8,171 bases of DNA from positions 1-8,171 of the forward strand of contig JASHWB010000134.1 of assembly GCA_030044295.1 (NCBI GenBank). The letters are read 5' to 3'. Each line of letters begins with the position of its first letter. The first letter of the stretch is position 1. Of the stretch, positions 1 through 5,827 are shown piece after piece. The translations under genes were made by a program, and so were the position numbers. The DNA is from Candidatus Acidiferrales bacterium (GTDB taxonomy: Bacteria; Acidobacteriota; Terriglobia; Acidiferrales; UBA7541). Below the pieces are notes generated by a model. The model was not told the DNA's origin. It searched no databases and saw only the letters and a list, made by a program, of their open reading frames with translations.

Positions 1-323
1 CGGATTTCCTGTTGCTCGACGCCATCGAGCTCGATTTGCCCATCGAGCAGAAGTCACTGATTCATGGCGACGCACGATCGGTCTCGATTGCTGCGGCCTC
101 GATTTTGGCGAAGGTGGAGCGCGACCGGCGCATGACGGAGTTCGACCTGCTCTACCCGCAGTACGGCCTGGCTCAAAACAAGGGCTACAGCACGCCGGAT
201 CATCTGGAGGCGCTGCGCCGGTTCGGACCCACGCCGCTGCACCGGTTTTCGTACGCCCCCGTACGGGAATCGCGCTGCTGGGCCACGGGCGCTGAGCAGA
301 CTCCCCTTCCGCTTGGGGTATAG
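1..323 (+). CDS. rnhB: Ribonuclease HII, C-terminal part (5' end outside window)
   Basis: RNase HII cleaves the RNA strand of RNA/DNA hybrids and starts removal of ribonucleotides misincorporated in DNA; it is cytoplasmic. The first complete codon is at base 3 and the stop is TAG at 321-323, so about 106 C-terminal residues of a roughly 200-residue enzyme are visible. Recognition rests on the block GDARSVSIAAASILAKVERD, which matches the family pattern KGDxxxxxIxAASIxAKVxRD. It is followed by YPQYGLAQNKGYSTPDH and the family ending HRFSYAPV. By comparison with E. coli and Thermotoga RNase HII, the Asp of the GD pair is probably the fourth metal-binding acid; the first three (the DE pair near the N-terminus and a mid-protein Asp) would lie upstream of the window. 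A tail of about 19 residues after APV is not conserved in the family. The EthD-family gene starts 31 bases downstream on the same strand, so co-transcription is possible. Confidence 0.95.
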   Translation, partial: DFLLLDAIELDLPIEQKSLIHGDARSVSIAAASILAKVERDRRMTEFDLLYPQYGLAQNKGYSTPDHLEALRRFGPTPLHRFSYAPVRESRCWATGAEQTPLPLGV

Positions 324-341
324 GCAGCATCCGGAAGATTC

Positions 342-348
342 AAGGAGA
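342..348 (+). promoter_or_regulatory. Shine-Dalgarno site for the EthD-family gene
   Basis: AAGGAGA lies six bases before the ATG at 355. It is the only strong, well-spaced ribosome binding site in the window and it fixes this start. An in-frame upstream GTG/ATG-type extension from 313 would place the site inside the coding region and is less likely. Confidence 0.8.
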
Positions 349-354
349 AACGCA

Positions 355-666
355 ATGGTCAAAATCAGCGTGTTTTACCCCAATAGCGCGGGCGCGAAAT
401 TCGACATGAACTACTACGTCCGTAATCACCTGCCCATGGTCCAGAAAAAGCTCGGCGCGGCCCTGAAAGGTGTGGCAGCGGAGCAGGGTGTCGCTGGCGG
501 TTCGCCTGGCACTGCGGCGCCCTTCATCGCCATCGGCCACCTGATGTGCGATTCGATCGAGACATTTCAATCGGAATTTGCGCCCCACGCCGAAGCAATC
601 ATGGCCGACGTGCCCAACTACACCAACGTCCAGCCGACGATCCAAATCAGCGAAGTGAAGCTCTAG
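355..666 (+). CDS. EthD-family protein (ferredoxin-like dimeric alpha+beta barrel)
   Basis: This 103-residue protein fits the EthD family (PF07110, TIGR02118). Visible hallmarks are the opening beta strand VKISVFYPN, the central FDMNYYVRNHLPMV containing the family H-x-P, the late segment FAPHAEAIMADVPNYTN, and the closing strand PTIQISEVKL. Members are small cytoplasmic proteins that dimerise through a ferredoxin-like fold. The founding member is needed for ethyl tert-butyl ether degradation by the EthABC cytochrome P450 system, but its chemistry is unresolved and most homologues have no known substrate. No P450, ferredoxin or ferredoxin reductase gene is next to it here, so a role in ether degradation should not be assumed. 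The start is supported by AAGGAGA six bases upstream. The gene follows rnhB by 31 bases and precedes the hydrolase by 90 bases. The family call is secure; the function is unknown. Confidence 0.93.
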   Translation: MVKISVFYPNSAGAKFDMNYYVRNHLPMVQKKLGAALKGVAAEQGVAGGSPGTAAPFIAIGHLMCDSIETFQSEFAPHAEAIMADVPNYTNVQPTIQISEVKL

Positions 667-718
667 CTGACCAACGAAACGCCGTCCAGACGTCGCGGTT
701 AGCGTAAAGCAGCCGCAT

Positions 719-746
719 CTCGGTCGATTACTGTCTGTGCACCGAG
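719..746 (+). repeat. Inverted repeat upstream of the hydrolase gene
   Basis: CTCGGT at 719-724 and ACCGAG at 741-746 are perfect 6-base inverted arms around a 16-base loop. The repeat ends ten bases before the hydrolase ATG at 757. No run of T follows, so it is not a standard intrinsic terminator. It could be an operator or an mRNA hairpin affecting initiation, or it could be chance: a 6-base arm pair is not rare in GC-rich DNA. Confidence 0.35.
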
Positions 747-756
747 TAGGCCAAGA

Positions 757-1557
757 ATGGCGCCAAAGCCGTCTAGCTTCCCACGTCCTGAAACGTCGGG
801 CCCCATGACGGCGCCGCGGAGTTACGACGTCTCTGGCGCCGAGAACGGTCACCCCATTGTATTTCTGCATGGCATGCGGGTGACACGCCGAATGTGGCAG
901 CCACAAATCGAAGCTCTGGCGACAGAATTTCGATCGATCGCTCTCGATCTACCGGGCCACGGATCTCTATGCAACGAGCCCTTCCGGCTAGAAAAAGCTG
1001 TCGAGCACGTAGCGCAGGTCGTGGACCAAGCGGCGAATGGCCCCGCTCTCATTGTCGGGCTCTCCCTCGGTGGTTATGTGGCTATCGAGTTTGGAGCGCG
1101 TTTCCCGGGTAAGGCAGCCGCGCTTGTGATAGCCAGCGCTTCCGTGGAGCCGCGCGGGTGGTATAACCTACCTTACAAGGCTTTGTCCTGGGCCATGGCC
1201 CACCTTCCGGAACGGTGGTTGAACCAGTTAAGTCGCGCACTATTCCTAGTCATATATGGCAAAAAACGGGCTGAACCGCTGATTGCTCCCGGTTTTTTCA
1301 TGCGCGGCGGGGCAGCGGCGGTTCGAGACGTTATGAGCCGCGCGTTTGGGCCCAGACTGGCAGCGTATCCGGGCCCGGTTCTGTTGCTGAACGGCGCGAT
1401 GGACCTCGGATTCCGCATACACGAAAGGCGATTTCTGAGGATCTCGCGGCAAGGCCGGCTGAAAATCATTCCCAAGGCTCTTCACATTTCTAATATCGAC
1501 CAGCCTGAGCTGTTCACGCAGGCAATTCGCCGCTTCGCCAGATCCCTATCCTGGTGA
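757..1557 (+). CDS. Alpha/beta hydrolase
   Basis: This 266-residue protein is an alpha/beta-hydrolase fold enzyme, probably a cytoplasmic esterase, lipase-like or C-C hydrolase; the substrate is not identifiable. In order it shows the oxyanion-hole strand end PIVFLHGM (about 33-40), the segment ALDLPGHG (62-69), the nucleophile elbow GLSLGG with Ser103, a helical cap (about 130-200), the acid strand PVLLLNGAMD with Asp216, and KALHISN with His243 as the likely catalytic histidine. The triad is therefore complete. No signal peptide is evident. The start is uncertain: ATG 757 is the longest choice, but its first 16 residues are Pro/Ser-rich and lie outside the fold, and ATG 805 (MTAPRSYDV) gives a tighter domain. 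Neither has a clear ribosome binding site. The gene uses codons such as CTA, ATA and AGT more than its neighbours by eye, hinting at a different history. It stands alone between two gaps that each hold an inverted repeat. Confidence 0.9.
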   Translation: MAPKPSSFPRPETSGPMTAPRSYDVSGAENGHPIVFLHGMRVTRRMWQPQIEALATEFRSIALDLPGHGSLCNEPFRLEKAVEHVAQVVDQAANGPALIVGLSLGGYVAIEFGARFPGKAAALVIASASVEPRGWYNLPYKALSWAMAHLPERWLNQLSRALFLVIYGKKRAEPLIAPGFFMRGGAAAVRDVMSRAFGPRLAAYPGPVLLLNGAMDLGFRIHERRFLRISRQGRLKIIPKALHISNIDQPELFTQAIRRFARSLSW

Positions 1558-1644
1558 CCTAGCCGACGAGTGACTGGAGCTGGGGCGCCCACCGCTGCTC
1601 CGAGCACAGACTGTGGTGGACACAAACGCTGCAGGCCGGGGCCT

Positions 1645-1674
1645 AAGGGGACGCGGGCTGGCTGTTATCCCCTT
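1645..1674 (+). repeat. Inverted repeat downstream of the hydrolase gene
   Basis: AAGGGGA at 1645-1651 and TCCCCTT at 1668-1674 form perfect 7-base inverted arms around a 16-base loop. No T run follows (the next bases are CGTCACC), so it is at best an imperfect or factor-assisted terminator for the hydrolase gene 88 bases upstream. It could instead be an operator for the TPR gene. The palindromic AGGCC/GGCCT pair immediately upstream (about 1633-1644) could compete with this fold. Confidence 0.35.
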
Positions 1675-1698
1675 CGTCACCATGGTTGCGCCCCTTCA

Positions 1699-1728
1699 TA
1701 GACCCCTCTTTTTGGCGCGTGCTACGCT
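1699..1728 (+). promoter_or_regulatory. Candidate promoter of the TPR gene
   Basis: The best sigma-70-like reading is TAGACC (1699-1704), an 18-base spacer, then TACGCT (1723-1728) preceded by an extended -10 TGC at 1720-1722. That would give a leader of about 65 bases. The same bases can also be read as a sigma-54-like element: TTGGCGCG starting at 1712, with GG at 1714-1715 and GC at 1726-1727, exactly 12 bases apart as in -24/-12 promoters, though the -12 half lacks the usual TT. Both are matches by eye and neither is strong. Confidence 0.35.
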
Positions 1729-1801
1729 TTCAACTTGAGTCGCGGCCGGGGTGCGGACGTAAGCCCCTCCGAACCGGCCCGGCGGGGACGCGGGACCTTC
1801 G

Positions 1802-4792
1802 ATGGCCTTTAACAAAAATAAGGCGCTGGAGAACGCGCTAAAGTTCCTCAATCAGGGCAAGCCCGCCCAGGCCATCTCCGAATACCAGCAGATCCTGAAG
1901 CACGATCCCAAAGACCAAGCCACGCTGATGACAGTGGGCGATCTCTTCGCCCGCCAGGGGGACATGCCGCAGGCCATCGAGTATTTCGAGCGGCTCGCGG
2001 ATGTGTACCTGAACAACGGGTTCAACAGCAAAGCCATTGCCATCTACAAGAAAATCGCCAAGTTGGCGCCGAACGAACTTGCGCCTCTGGAGCGGTTGGC
2101 GGACCTGTACGTGCAGCAGGGCGTGCTTAGCGAGGCGCGGCCGCTCTTCCTGCAAATCGCGGAAGCGCACCTTAAAGCGAACAAAGCGTCGAAGGCCGTG
2201 GAAGTGCTGAACCGTCTGCTCGAAGTTGAGCCCGACAACCCACGCGTGCAGATGCGCCTGGCGGAACTCTACAACGTGATGGGCCAGAAGAAGGAAGCGG
2301 CGCACACCTATTTCAATTATGCGCAGCGCCTCTTCGAGCGAGACGAGACAGACGAGGCGCAGAAGCTGATCGCACGGGCCATCGAACTCGAGCCGGAAAA
2401 TCCATCGATGCTCCTGTTGCAAGCGAAGATTTTCCATCTCTCAAAGCACGATGACAAAGCGATCGTCACCCTTGCAAAACATCCCGAAGCGGACACAGGC
2501 GGAGAAGTGACCGAGCTGCTTGTGGATTGGGGGTTGGCTGCCGGACGCTTTGAACAAGCTGCGGACCGCGCGCGCAATCAGTTGCTTCGCGGGAGCAGCC
2601 ACTGCGCTCTGCTCCAGAAGGTGGCGGATTTTCAGATCGAGAATGGCAAGGCGGCTGAGACGCTGCCCTTGCTGCGCGAACTCCGCGAGCCCTCCGTGGA
2701 GGCGGGCGAACAAGACAAATTTCTGAAGTCGCTCGTTGCCATCACGCAAAAAATTCCCGGCAATCTCGAAACACTCGAAATGCTAGCGGACTTCAGCCGC
2801 CACACCAGCGATCCCTTCCAACTGAATTCCGCGCTGACGCAACTGGTGGACGTATATAGCGCCAAGGGCGATTATTCCCGAGCCGAAGAAGCGCTGCAGG
2901 AGCTGATCGAGAAAAACAAGGGCGACGAGCGGCTTCAAGCGAAACTCCAACAATTGCGCGATCGCGCGAGCGGCAATGTGCCGGTGCCGGTAGTCGAAGA
3001 ACCCCCGCCGCCGATCGCGTCGCCGGCCGCTACCCCATCGGACGAGCAGTTGGCCTCGATATTCGATGTTCCCAAAGAGCCGGCGACTGAGAGCGAAGCT
3101 CTTACTTCCCCAGGCATCGGCGAAGAATCACTCGATGAGGAAACACAGCAGTACGTGGCGCAGGCTCTTACCGATGTCGACCTGTTTTCCAGCTACGGCC
3201 TGACGCAGAAGGCGACTCTGCTCCTGGAAAGCGTGCTCGAGAAAGCGCCCCGGCACGCTCCCACGCTTGAGCGCCTGCTCGATTTCTACTTGGGCGCAGG
3301 AAATCACGCGCGCACTGCCGAAGTGGCCGCGCAACTCGAACAGATTTACGTTGATCGCGGCGACGCGGCCAATGCGGAGCGGTTCACCGAGCTTCGACAG
3401 CGATACGAAAAAGTCGCTGGTGTGGGAAAGGACGGATCGTCCGCGGCTCCAGCAGAATCCCAGATTCTTGCAAGCAGCGCACCCGCTGCGGACGCCCCGC
3501 CTGCGAGCAGCGACAAGACTACCGCGCCGGAAAGCCGCCCCGCCGAAGCTGTTGTTTCGGCCGCACAGCACTCAGCTCCGCCGGCGCCTGCGGAATTCGA
3601 AATACCGATTGTTCCTGAGGAAGATGCTGCGGTCGCCGAAAAAGCGAGCGCGGACATTCTGGTACCGCCTGCCGCTGCACCCGTGCAGGCTGCTCCTGTC
3701 CAGCCGATGGCGCTGCCCACGGAAGAGGTCGATCTATCCGACGAGTGGGAAGCCATGGTGCAGGAAGTCGCGGAACCTCCCAAAGCAGCTGAACCGCCGC
3801 CAGAGCAGGCCGTCCCAGAACCGCAGATTCCAAGCATTCCCGAGCCGGTTGCCGCGGAGCCCCCCGAAGCGCTGCCGGAACCCGCTCCCGAGCCAGAGGA
3901 AGTCGAGATGGGCAGCGACGAGAAACTGGAGGAATCGCCCATCGAACTGGTCCTCGAACCGGCCGAAGAGGATTCTGCGCTGACAGAGGACGCGCCCAGC
4001 GCCGCCGCCGAAATCGAACTGGAGTTGACCCCCGCGCCACCTGTGAAGGACAACGGCCACCCGGCCGCGGCCAAGACAGCGGACGACTTCCTGAGTGAGC
4101 TGAACGCCGAGCTTGAGGATATGGGTGTTCCTAAAGCACCCGCGCCCGGACCGGCGGCCTCCAAAACCGCTGCTCAACCACCGGCTGCCGTACCACGGAA
4201 GGAACCCACCTCCGCCGCATCGAAAAAGCCCACGCCGGCACCGGCACCCGCCCCTGTCGCTGCGAAACCGGTGGAACCTGTTGCTCCAATAGCGGCTGCG
4301 CCAGCGGCATCGAGCGCTGCGCCGGAACCTTCCGCCGGCAGTTTGAGCGAGCTTGCCGAAGTCTTTCAGGAGTTTCGCAGCGAACTCGGCGAAATGGCCG
4401 ATGAAGACGAAGATCTCGAAACGCACTATAACCTCGGAATTGCATACCGCGAGATGGGCCTCTTGGACGAAGCCATCGGCGAATTCCAGAAAGTGGCGAA
4501 AGCAGTGCAGCGCGGCAAGCCTTTTGCGTACGCGATGAATTGCGCGGCGATGCTGGCGCTTTCGTTCATGGACAAGGGCGAACCGAAGATTGCCGCCCTT
4601 TGGTACGAGCGCGCGTTGAATACCCCAGGGCTCGACCAGGAAGCGGTGCTGGCCCTCCGATACGACCTTGGCATTTCGCTGGAATCGGCCGGCGAATCGG
4701 AATCCGCGCTGGACCACTTCCGCCAGGTTTACGCCATGAACATCGATTACCGCGACGTCGCCGACCGCATCGCAATGCTCCAAAAGCACTAA
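1802..4792 (+). CDS. Large TPR-repeat protein with disordered linkers (putative scaffold)
   Basis: This 996-residue protein is built of tetratricopeptide-type helical repeats, which usually mediate protein-protein contacts. Residues 1-390 are a repeat array; clear units include PAQAISEYQQILKHDPKD (21-38), SKAVEVLNRLLEVEPDN (130-146) and YSRAEEALQELIEKNKGD (358-375). A Pro-rich linker (about 391-443) leads to a second helical block (about 444-540) with GLTQKATLLLESVLEKAPRH. A Pro/Ala/Glu-rich, probably disordered linker of about 300 residues follows (541-845). The C-terminal block (846-996) contains the canonical repeat YNLGIAYREMGLLDEAIGEF (876-895) and ends in two further repeats. I see no signal peptide, membrane helix or enzymatic motif, so it is probably cytoplasmic. 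The start ATG 1802 gives an amphipathic helix leading straight into the repeats. The function is unknown; similar long TPR proteins occur in Acidobacteriota and Deltaproteobacteria. The gene is probably monocistronic or leads the downstream pair. Confidence 0.88.
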   Translation: MAFNKNKALENALKFLNQGKPAQAISEYQQILKHDPKDQATLMTVGDLFARQGDMPQAIEYFERLADVYLNNGFNSKAIAIYKKIAKLAPNELAPLERLADLYVQQGVLSEARPLFLQIAEAHLKANKASKAVEVLNRLLEVEPDNPRVQMRLAELYNVMGQKKEAAHTYFNYAQRLFERDETDEAQKLIARAIELEPENPSMLLLQAKIFHLSKHDDKAIVTLAKHPEADTGGEVTELLVDWGLAAGRFEQAADRARNQLLRGSSHCALLQKVADFQIENGKAAETLPLLRELREPSVEAGEQDKFLKSLVAITQKIPGNLETLEMLADFSRHTSDPFQLNSALTQLVDVYSAKGDYSRAEEALQELIEKNKGDERLQAKLQQLRDRASGNVPVPVVEEPPPPIASPAATPSDEQLASIFDVPKEPATESEALTSPGIGEESLDEETQQYVAQALTDVDLFSSYGLTQKATLLLESVLEKAPRHAPTLERLLDFYLGAGNHARTAEVAAQLEQIYVDRGDAANAERFTELRQRYEKVAGVGKDGSSAAPAESQILASSAPAADAPPASSDKTTAPESRPAEAVVSAAQHSAPPAPAEFEIPIVPEEDAAVAEKASADILVPPAAAPVQAAPVQPMALPTEEVDLSDEWEAMVQEVAEPPKAAEPPPEQAVPEPQIPSIPEPVAAEPPEALPEPAPEPEEVEMGSDEKLEESPIELVLEPAEEDSALTEDAPSAAAEIELELTPAPPVKDNGHPAAAKTADDFLSELNAELEDMGVPKAPAPGPAASKTAAQPPAAVPRKEPTSAASKKPTPAPAPAPVAAKPVEPVAPIAAAPAASSAAPEPSAGSLSELAEVFQEFRSELGEMADEDEDLETHYNLGIAYREMGLLDEAIGEFQKVAKAVQRGKPFAYAMNCAAMLALSFMDKGEPKIAALWYERALNTPGLDQEAVLALRYDLGISLESAGESESALDHFRQVYAMNIDYRDVADRIAMLQKH

Positions 4793-4890
4793 TTCAGCGC
4801 CACAGCTTTTCCTTGCCGCCCAATTCCATTTTTTTGCGAAGGTGGACTTTTGTTGCCACCCCGCCGCGAATCTCCCATAATTCCAAGACG
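4793..4890. other. Short gap after the TPR gene
   Basis: This 98-base gap has a run of seven T (4829-4835), but no GC-rich hairpin stands directly before it, so I do not call an intrinsic terminator. A weak inverted repeat follows: GGTGG at 4841-4845 and CCACC at 4856-4860, with a ten-base loop and no T tract after it. Read-through from the TPR gene into the next two genes therefore remains possible. Confidence 0.4.
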
Positions 4891-5136
4891 ATGATGAGGC
4901 GCACGATGCTTGCCATGCTAGCGTTGCTCTGGCTTGCTTTGGGACTGGCTCTGATTCTGACGCCTTGGCTCGAGCTGTGGGAGACGAACTATTTCGTTTA
5001 TACGTACCCCGCGCTAGGTCTGGTCGTGAGAAGCCCGTACATCCGCGGCGCCGTCACGGGCCTGGGCGTACTGGATGTGTTGCTATCGCTGGAAGCCATT
5101 CGCCACTGGACCTCCTCCGTTGTCACGCGAAACTGA
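4891..5136 (+). CDS. Small two-helix inner-membrane protein, function unknown
   Basis: This 81-residue protein has two hydrophobic segments: about residues 6-27 (MLAMLALLWLALGLALILTP) and about 53-69 (RGAVTGLGVLDVLLSLE). Between them is a polar, aromatic loop containing LELWETNYFVYTYPALGLVV. Arg residues before the first helix and the Arg/His-rich tail suggest both ends face the cytoplasm. I recognise it only as the kind of conserved hypothetical membrane protein seen in acidobacterial genomes; no function can be given. Start choice: ATG 4891 and ATG 4894 have no ribosome binding site, whereas ATG 4906 has GATGAGG six bases upstream and would give 76 residues starting just before the first helix. 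The thiE reading frame begins inside its 3' end, which suggests translational coupling. Consistent hydrophobic patterning makes it a credible gene despite its size. Confidence 0.72.
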   Translation: MMRRTMLAMLALLWLALGLALILTPWLELWETNYFVYTYPALGLVVRSPYIRGAVTGLGVLDVLLSLEAIRHWTSSVVTRN

Positions 5137-5827
5137 GAGGCATGCTGGCGCGAAGTCAGCAATCGTCTGCTATGTAACGGATCGCAAATCGATCGGGGCT
5201 TCCGATCCCATCGCCGGTCTCGGAACGCCTATAAGTCACGCAATTTCCGCTGGCGTGGATTGGGTGCAAATTCGCGAGAAGGATTTGCCAGCCCGCGAAC
5301 TGCTTGCGCTGGCAAAAGCGGCGGTGATCGCCGCGTCCGAAAATAACGCTCCGGGACGGCCTCCGGCGCGGATCATCGTCAATGATCGGCTCGACGTAGC
5401 GCTCGCCGCGGGCGCTGCTGGCGTGCACTTGGGGCGCGAGTCTCTGTCGGCCGGAGAGGTAATCCGCTGGTGCCGCAGCGGCAACGCGCCCGCGGACTTC
5501 TTAGTGGGTGTTTCGTGCCACACCCTCGAAGAAGTGCGAGCGGCCGAAGCAGCAGGCGCAAATTATGCGATCTTCGGTCCCGTGTTCGACACGCCGTCAA
5601 AACGGCCCTTCGGCCCGCCGCAGGGAATCGCCAAGCTAGCCGCAGCGTACAAGGCCGTAAGGATTCCCGTGATCGCGATCGGCGGAGTTGACCGGCAAAA
5701 TGCGGCGGAATGCCTGCGCGTTGGTGCGGCGGGAATCGCGGCCATTCGGCTCTTCCAAAACGCAGAGGTTGCGCGGTCGTTAGTTGATTTTGTTTCCGAG
5801 CTGCGCGAAGTCCAGAGTCACGCTTAG
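5120..5827 (+). CDS. thiE: Thiamine-phosphate synthase (ThiE/TenI family)
   Basis: ThiE joins the pyrimidine diphosphate (HMP-PP) and thiazole phosphate to make thiamine phosphate; it is a cytoplasmic TIM barrel. Hallmarks in order are YVTDR at the first strand, VQIREKD (Gln, Arg and Lys contacting the pyrimidine and diphosphate, bases 5264-5284), IVNDRLD (metal-binding Asp), GVHLGRES, GVSCHT (active-site Ser and His), FGPVFDTPSK, VIAIGGV, and a final phosphate-binding GAAGIAAI. The Asp expected after GVHLGxE is Ser here. The retained ND pair favours ThiE over TenI, which has lost it in Bacillus subtilis; FDTPSK and CHTLEE also resemble TenI, so a tautomerase role is not excluded. The start is unclear: the only in-frame options are TTG 5120 (235 residues, overlapping the upstream gene by 17 bases) and ATG 5075 (250 residues, overlapping by 62). 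Neither has a ribosome binding site, so coupling to the upstream gene is likely. No TPP riboswitch is visible upstream. Confidence 0.88.
   Translation: MSRETERHAGAKSAIVCYVTDRKSIGASDPIAGLGTPISHAISAGVDWVQIREKDLPARELLALAKAAVIAASENNAPGRPPARIIVNDRLDVALAAGAAGVHLGRESLSAGEVIRWCRSGNAPADFLVGVSCHTLEEVRAAEAAGANYAIFGPVFDTPSKRPFGPPQGIAKLAAAYKAVRIPVIAIGGVDRQNAAECLRVGAAGIAAIRLFQNAEVARSLVDFVSELREVQSHA

Larger units (their letters stand above)
1558..1801. other. Intergenic region between hydrolase and TPR gene
   Basis: This 244-base gap carries no convincing reading frame or RNA gene that I can recognise. It holds a 7-base inverted repeat (1645-1674), a promoter-like element near 1699-1728, and a very GC-rich stretch just before the TPR start. 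There is no clear Shine-Dalgarno sequence in front of the ATG at 1802. Confidence 0.6.

Noticed and set aside
340..906. Minus-strand open frame of 188 codons across the EthD gene and hydrolase start
   Set aside because: It is antisense to a well-supported EthD-family gene, and its translation resembles no family I know.
3346..4164. Minus-strand open frame of 272 codons (Ser/Gly/Ala-rich)
   Set aside because: It is the complement of the Pro/Ala/Glu linker; GC-rich repetitive codons keep several frames open by chance.
3734..4789. Minus-strand open frame of 351 codons inside the TPR gene
   Set aside because: Its translation is Arg/Gly/Phe-rich low complexity without domains, as expected for the mirror of Glu/Ala/Pro-rich codons. 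The plus-strand protein has clear TPR repeats.
4829..4860. Intrinsic terminator after the TPR gene
   Set aside because: The T run has no hairpin before it, and the following 5-base inverted repeat has a ten-base loop and no T run after it.
4540..4890. Upstream extension of the small membrane protein to 198 residues
   Set aside because: The added part overlaps the TPR C-terminal repeats in another frame and is Arg/Gly-rich without structure.
4793..5119. TPP riboswitch in front of thiE
   Set aside because: I could not find the conserved CUGAGA and related core elements in a suitable arrangement. The CTGAGAGG at 5133-5140 lies at the end of the membrane-protein gene and inside the thiE frame, and no partner stems are visible.
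5142..5177. Eleven-codon frame as a leader peptide for thiE
   Set aside because: The preceding GAGAGG is one base from the ATG, too close, and the peptide has no regulatory codon run. It is kept only as evidence for a possible frameshift.
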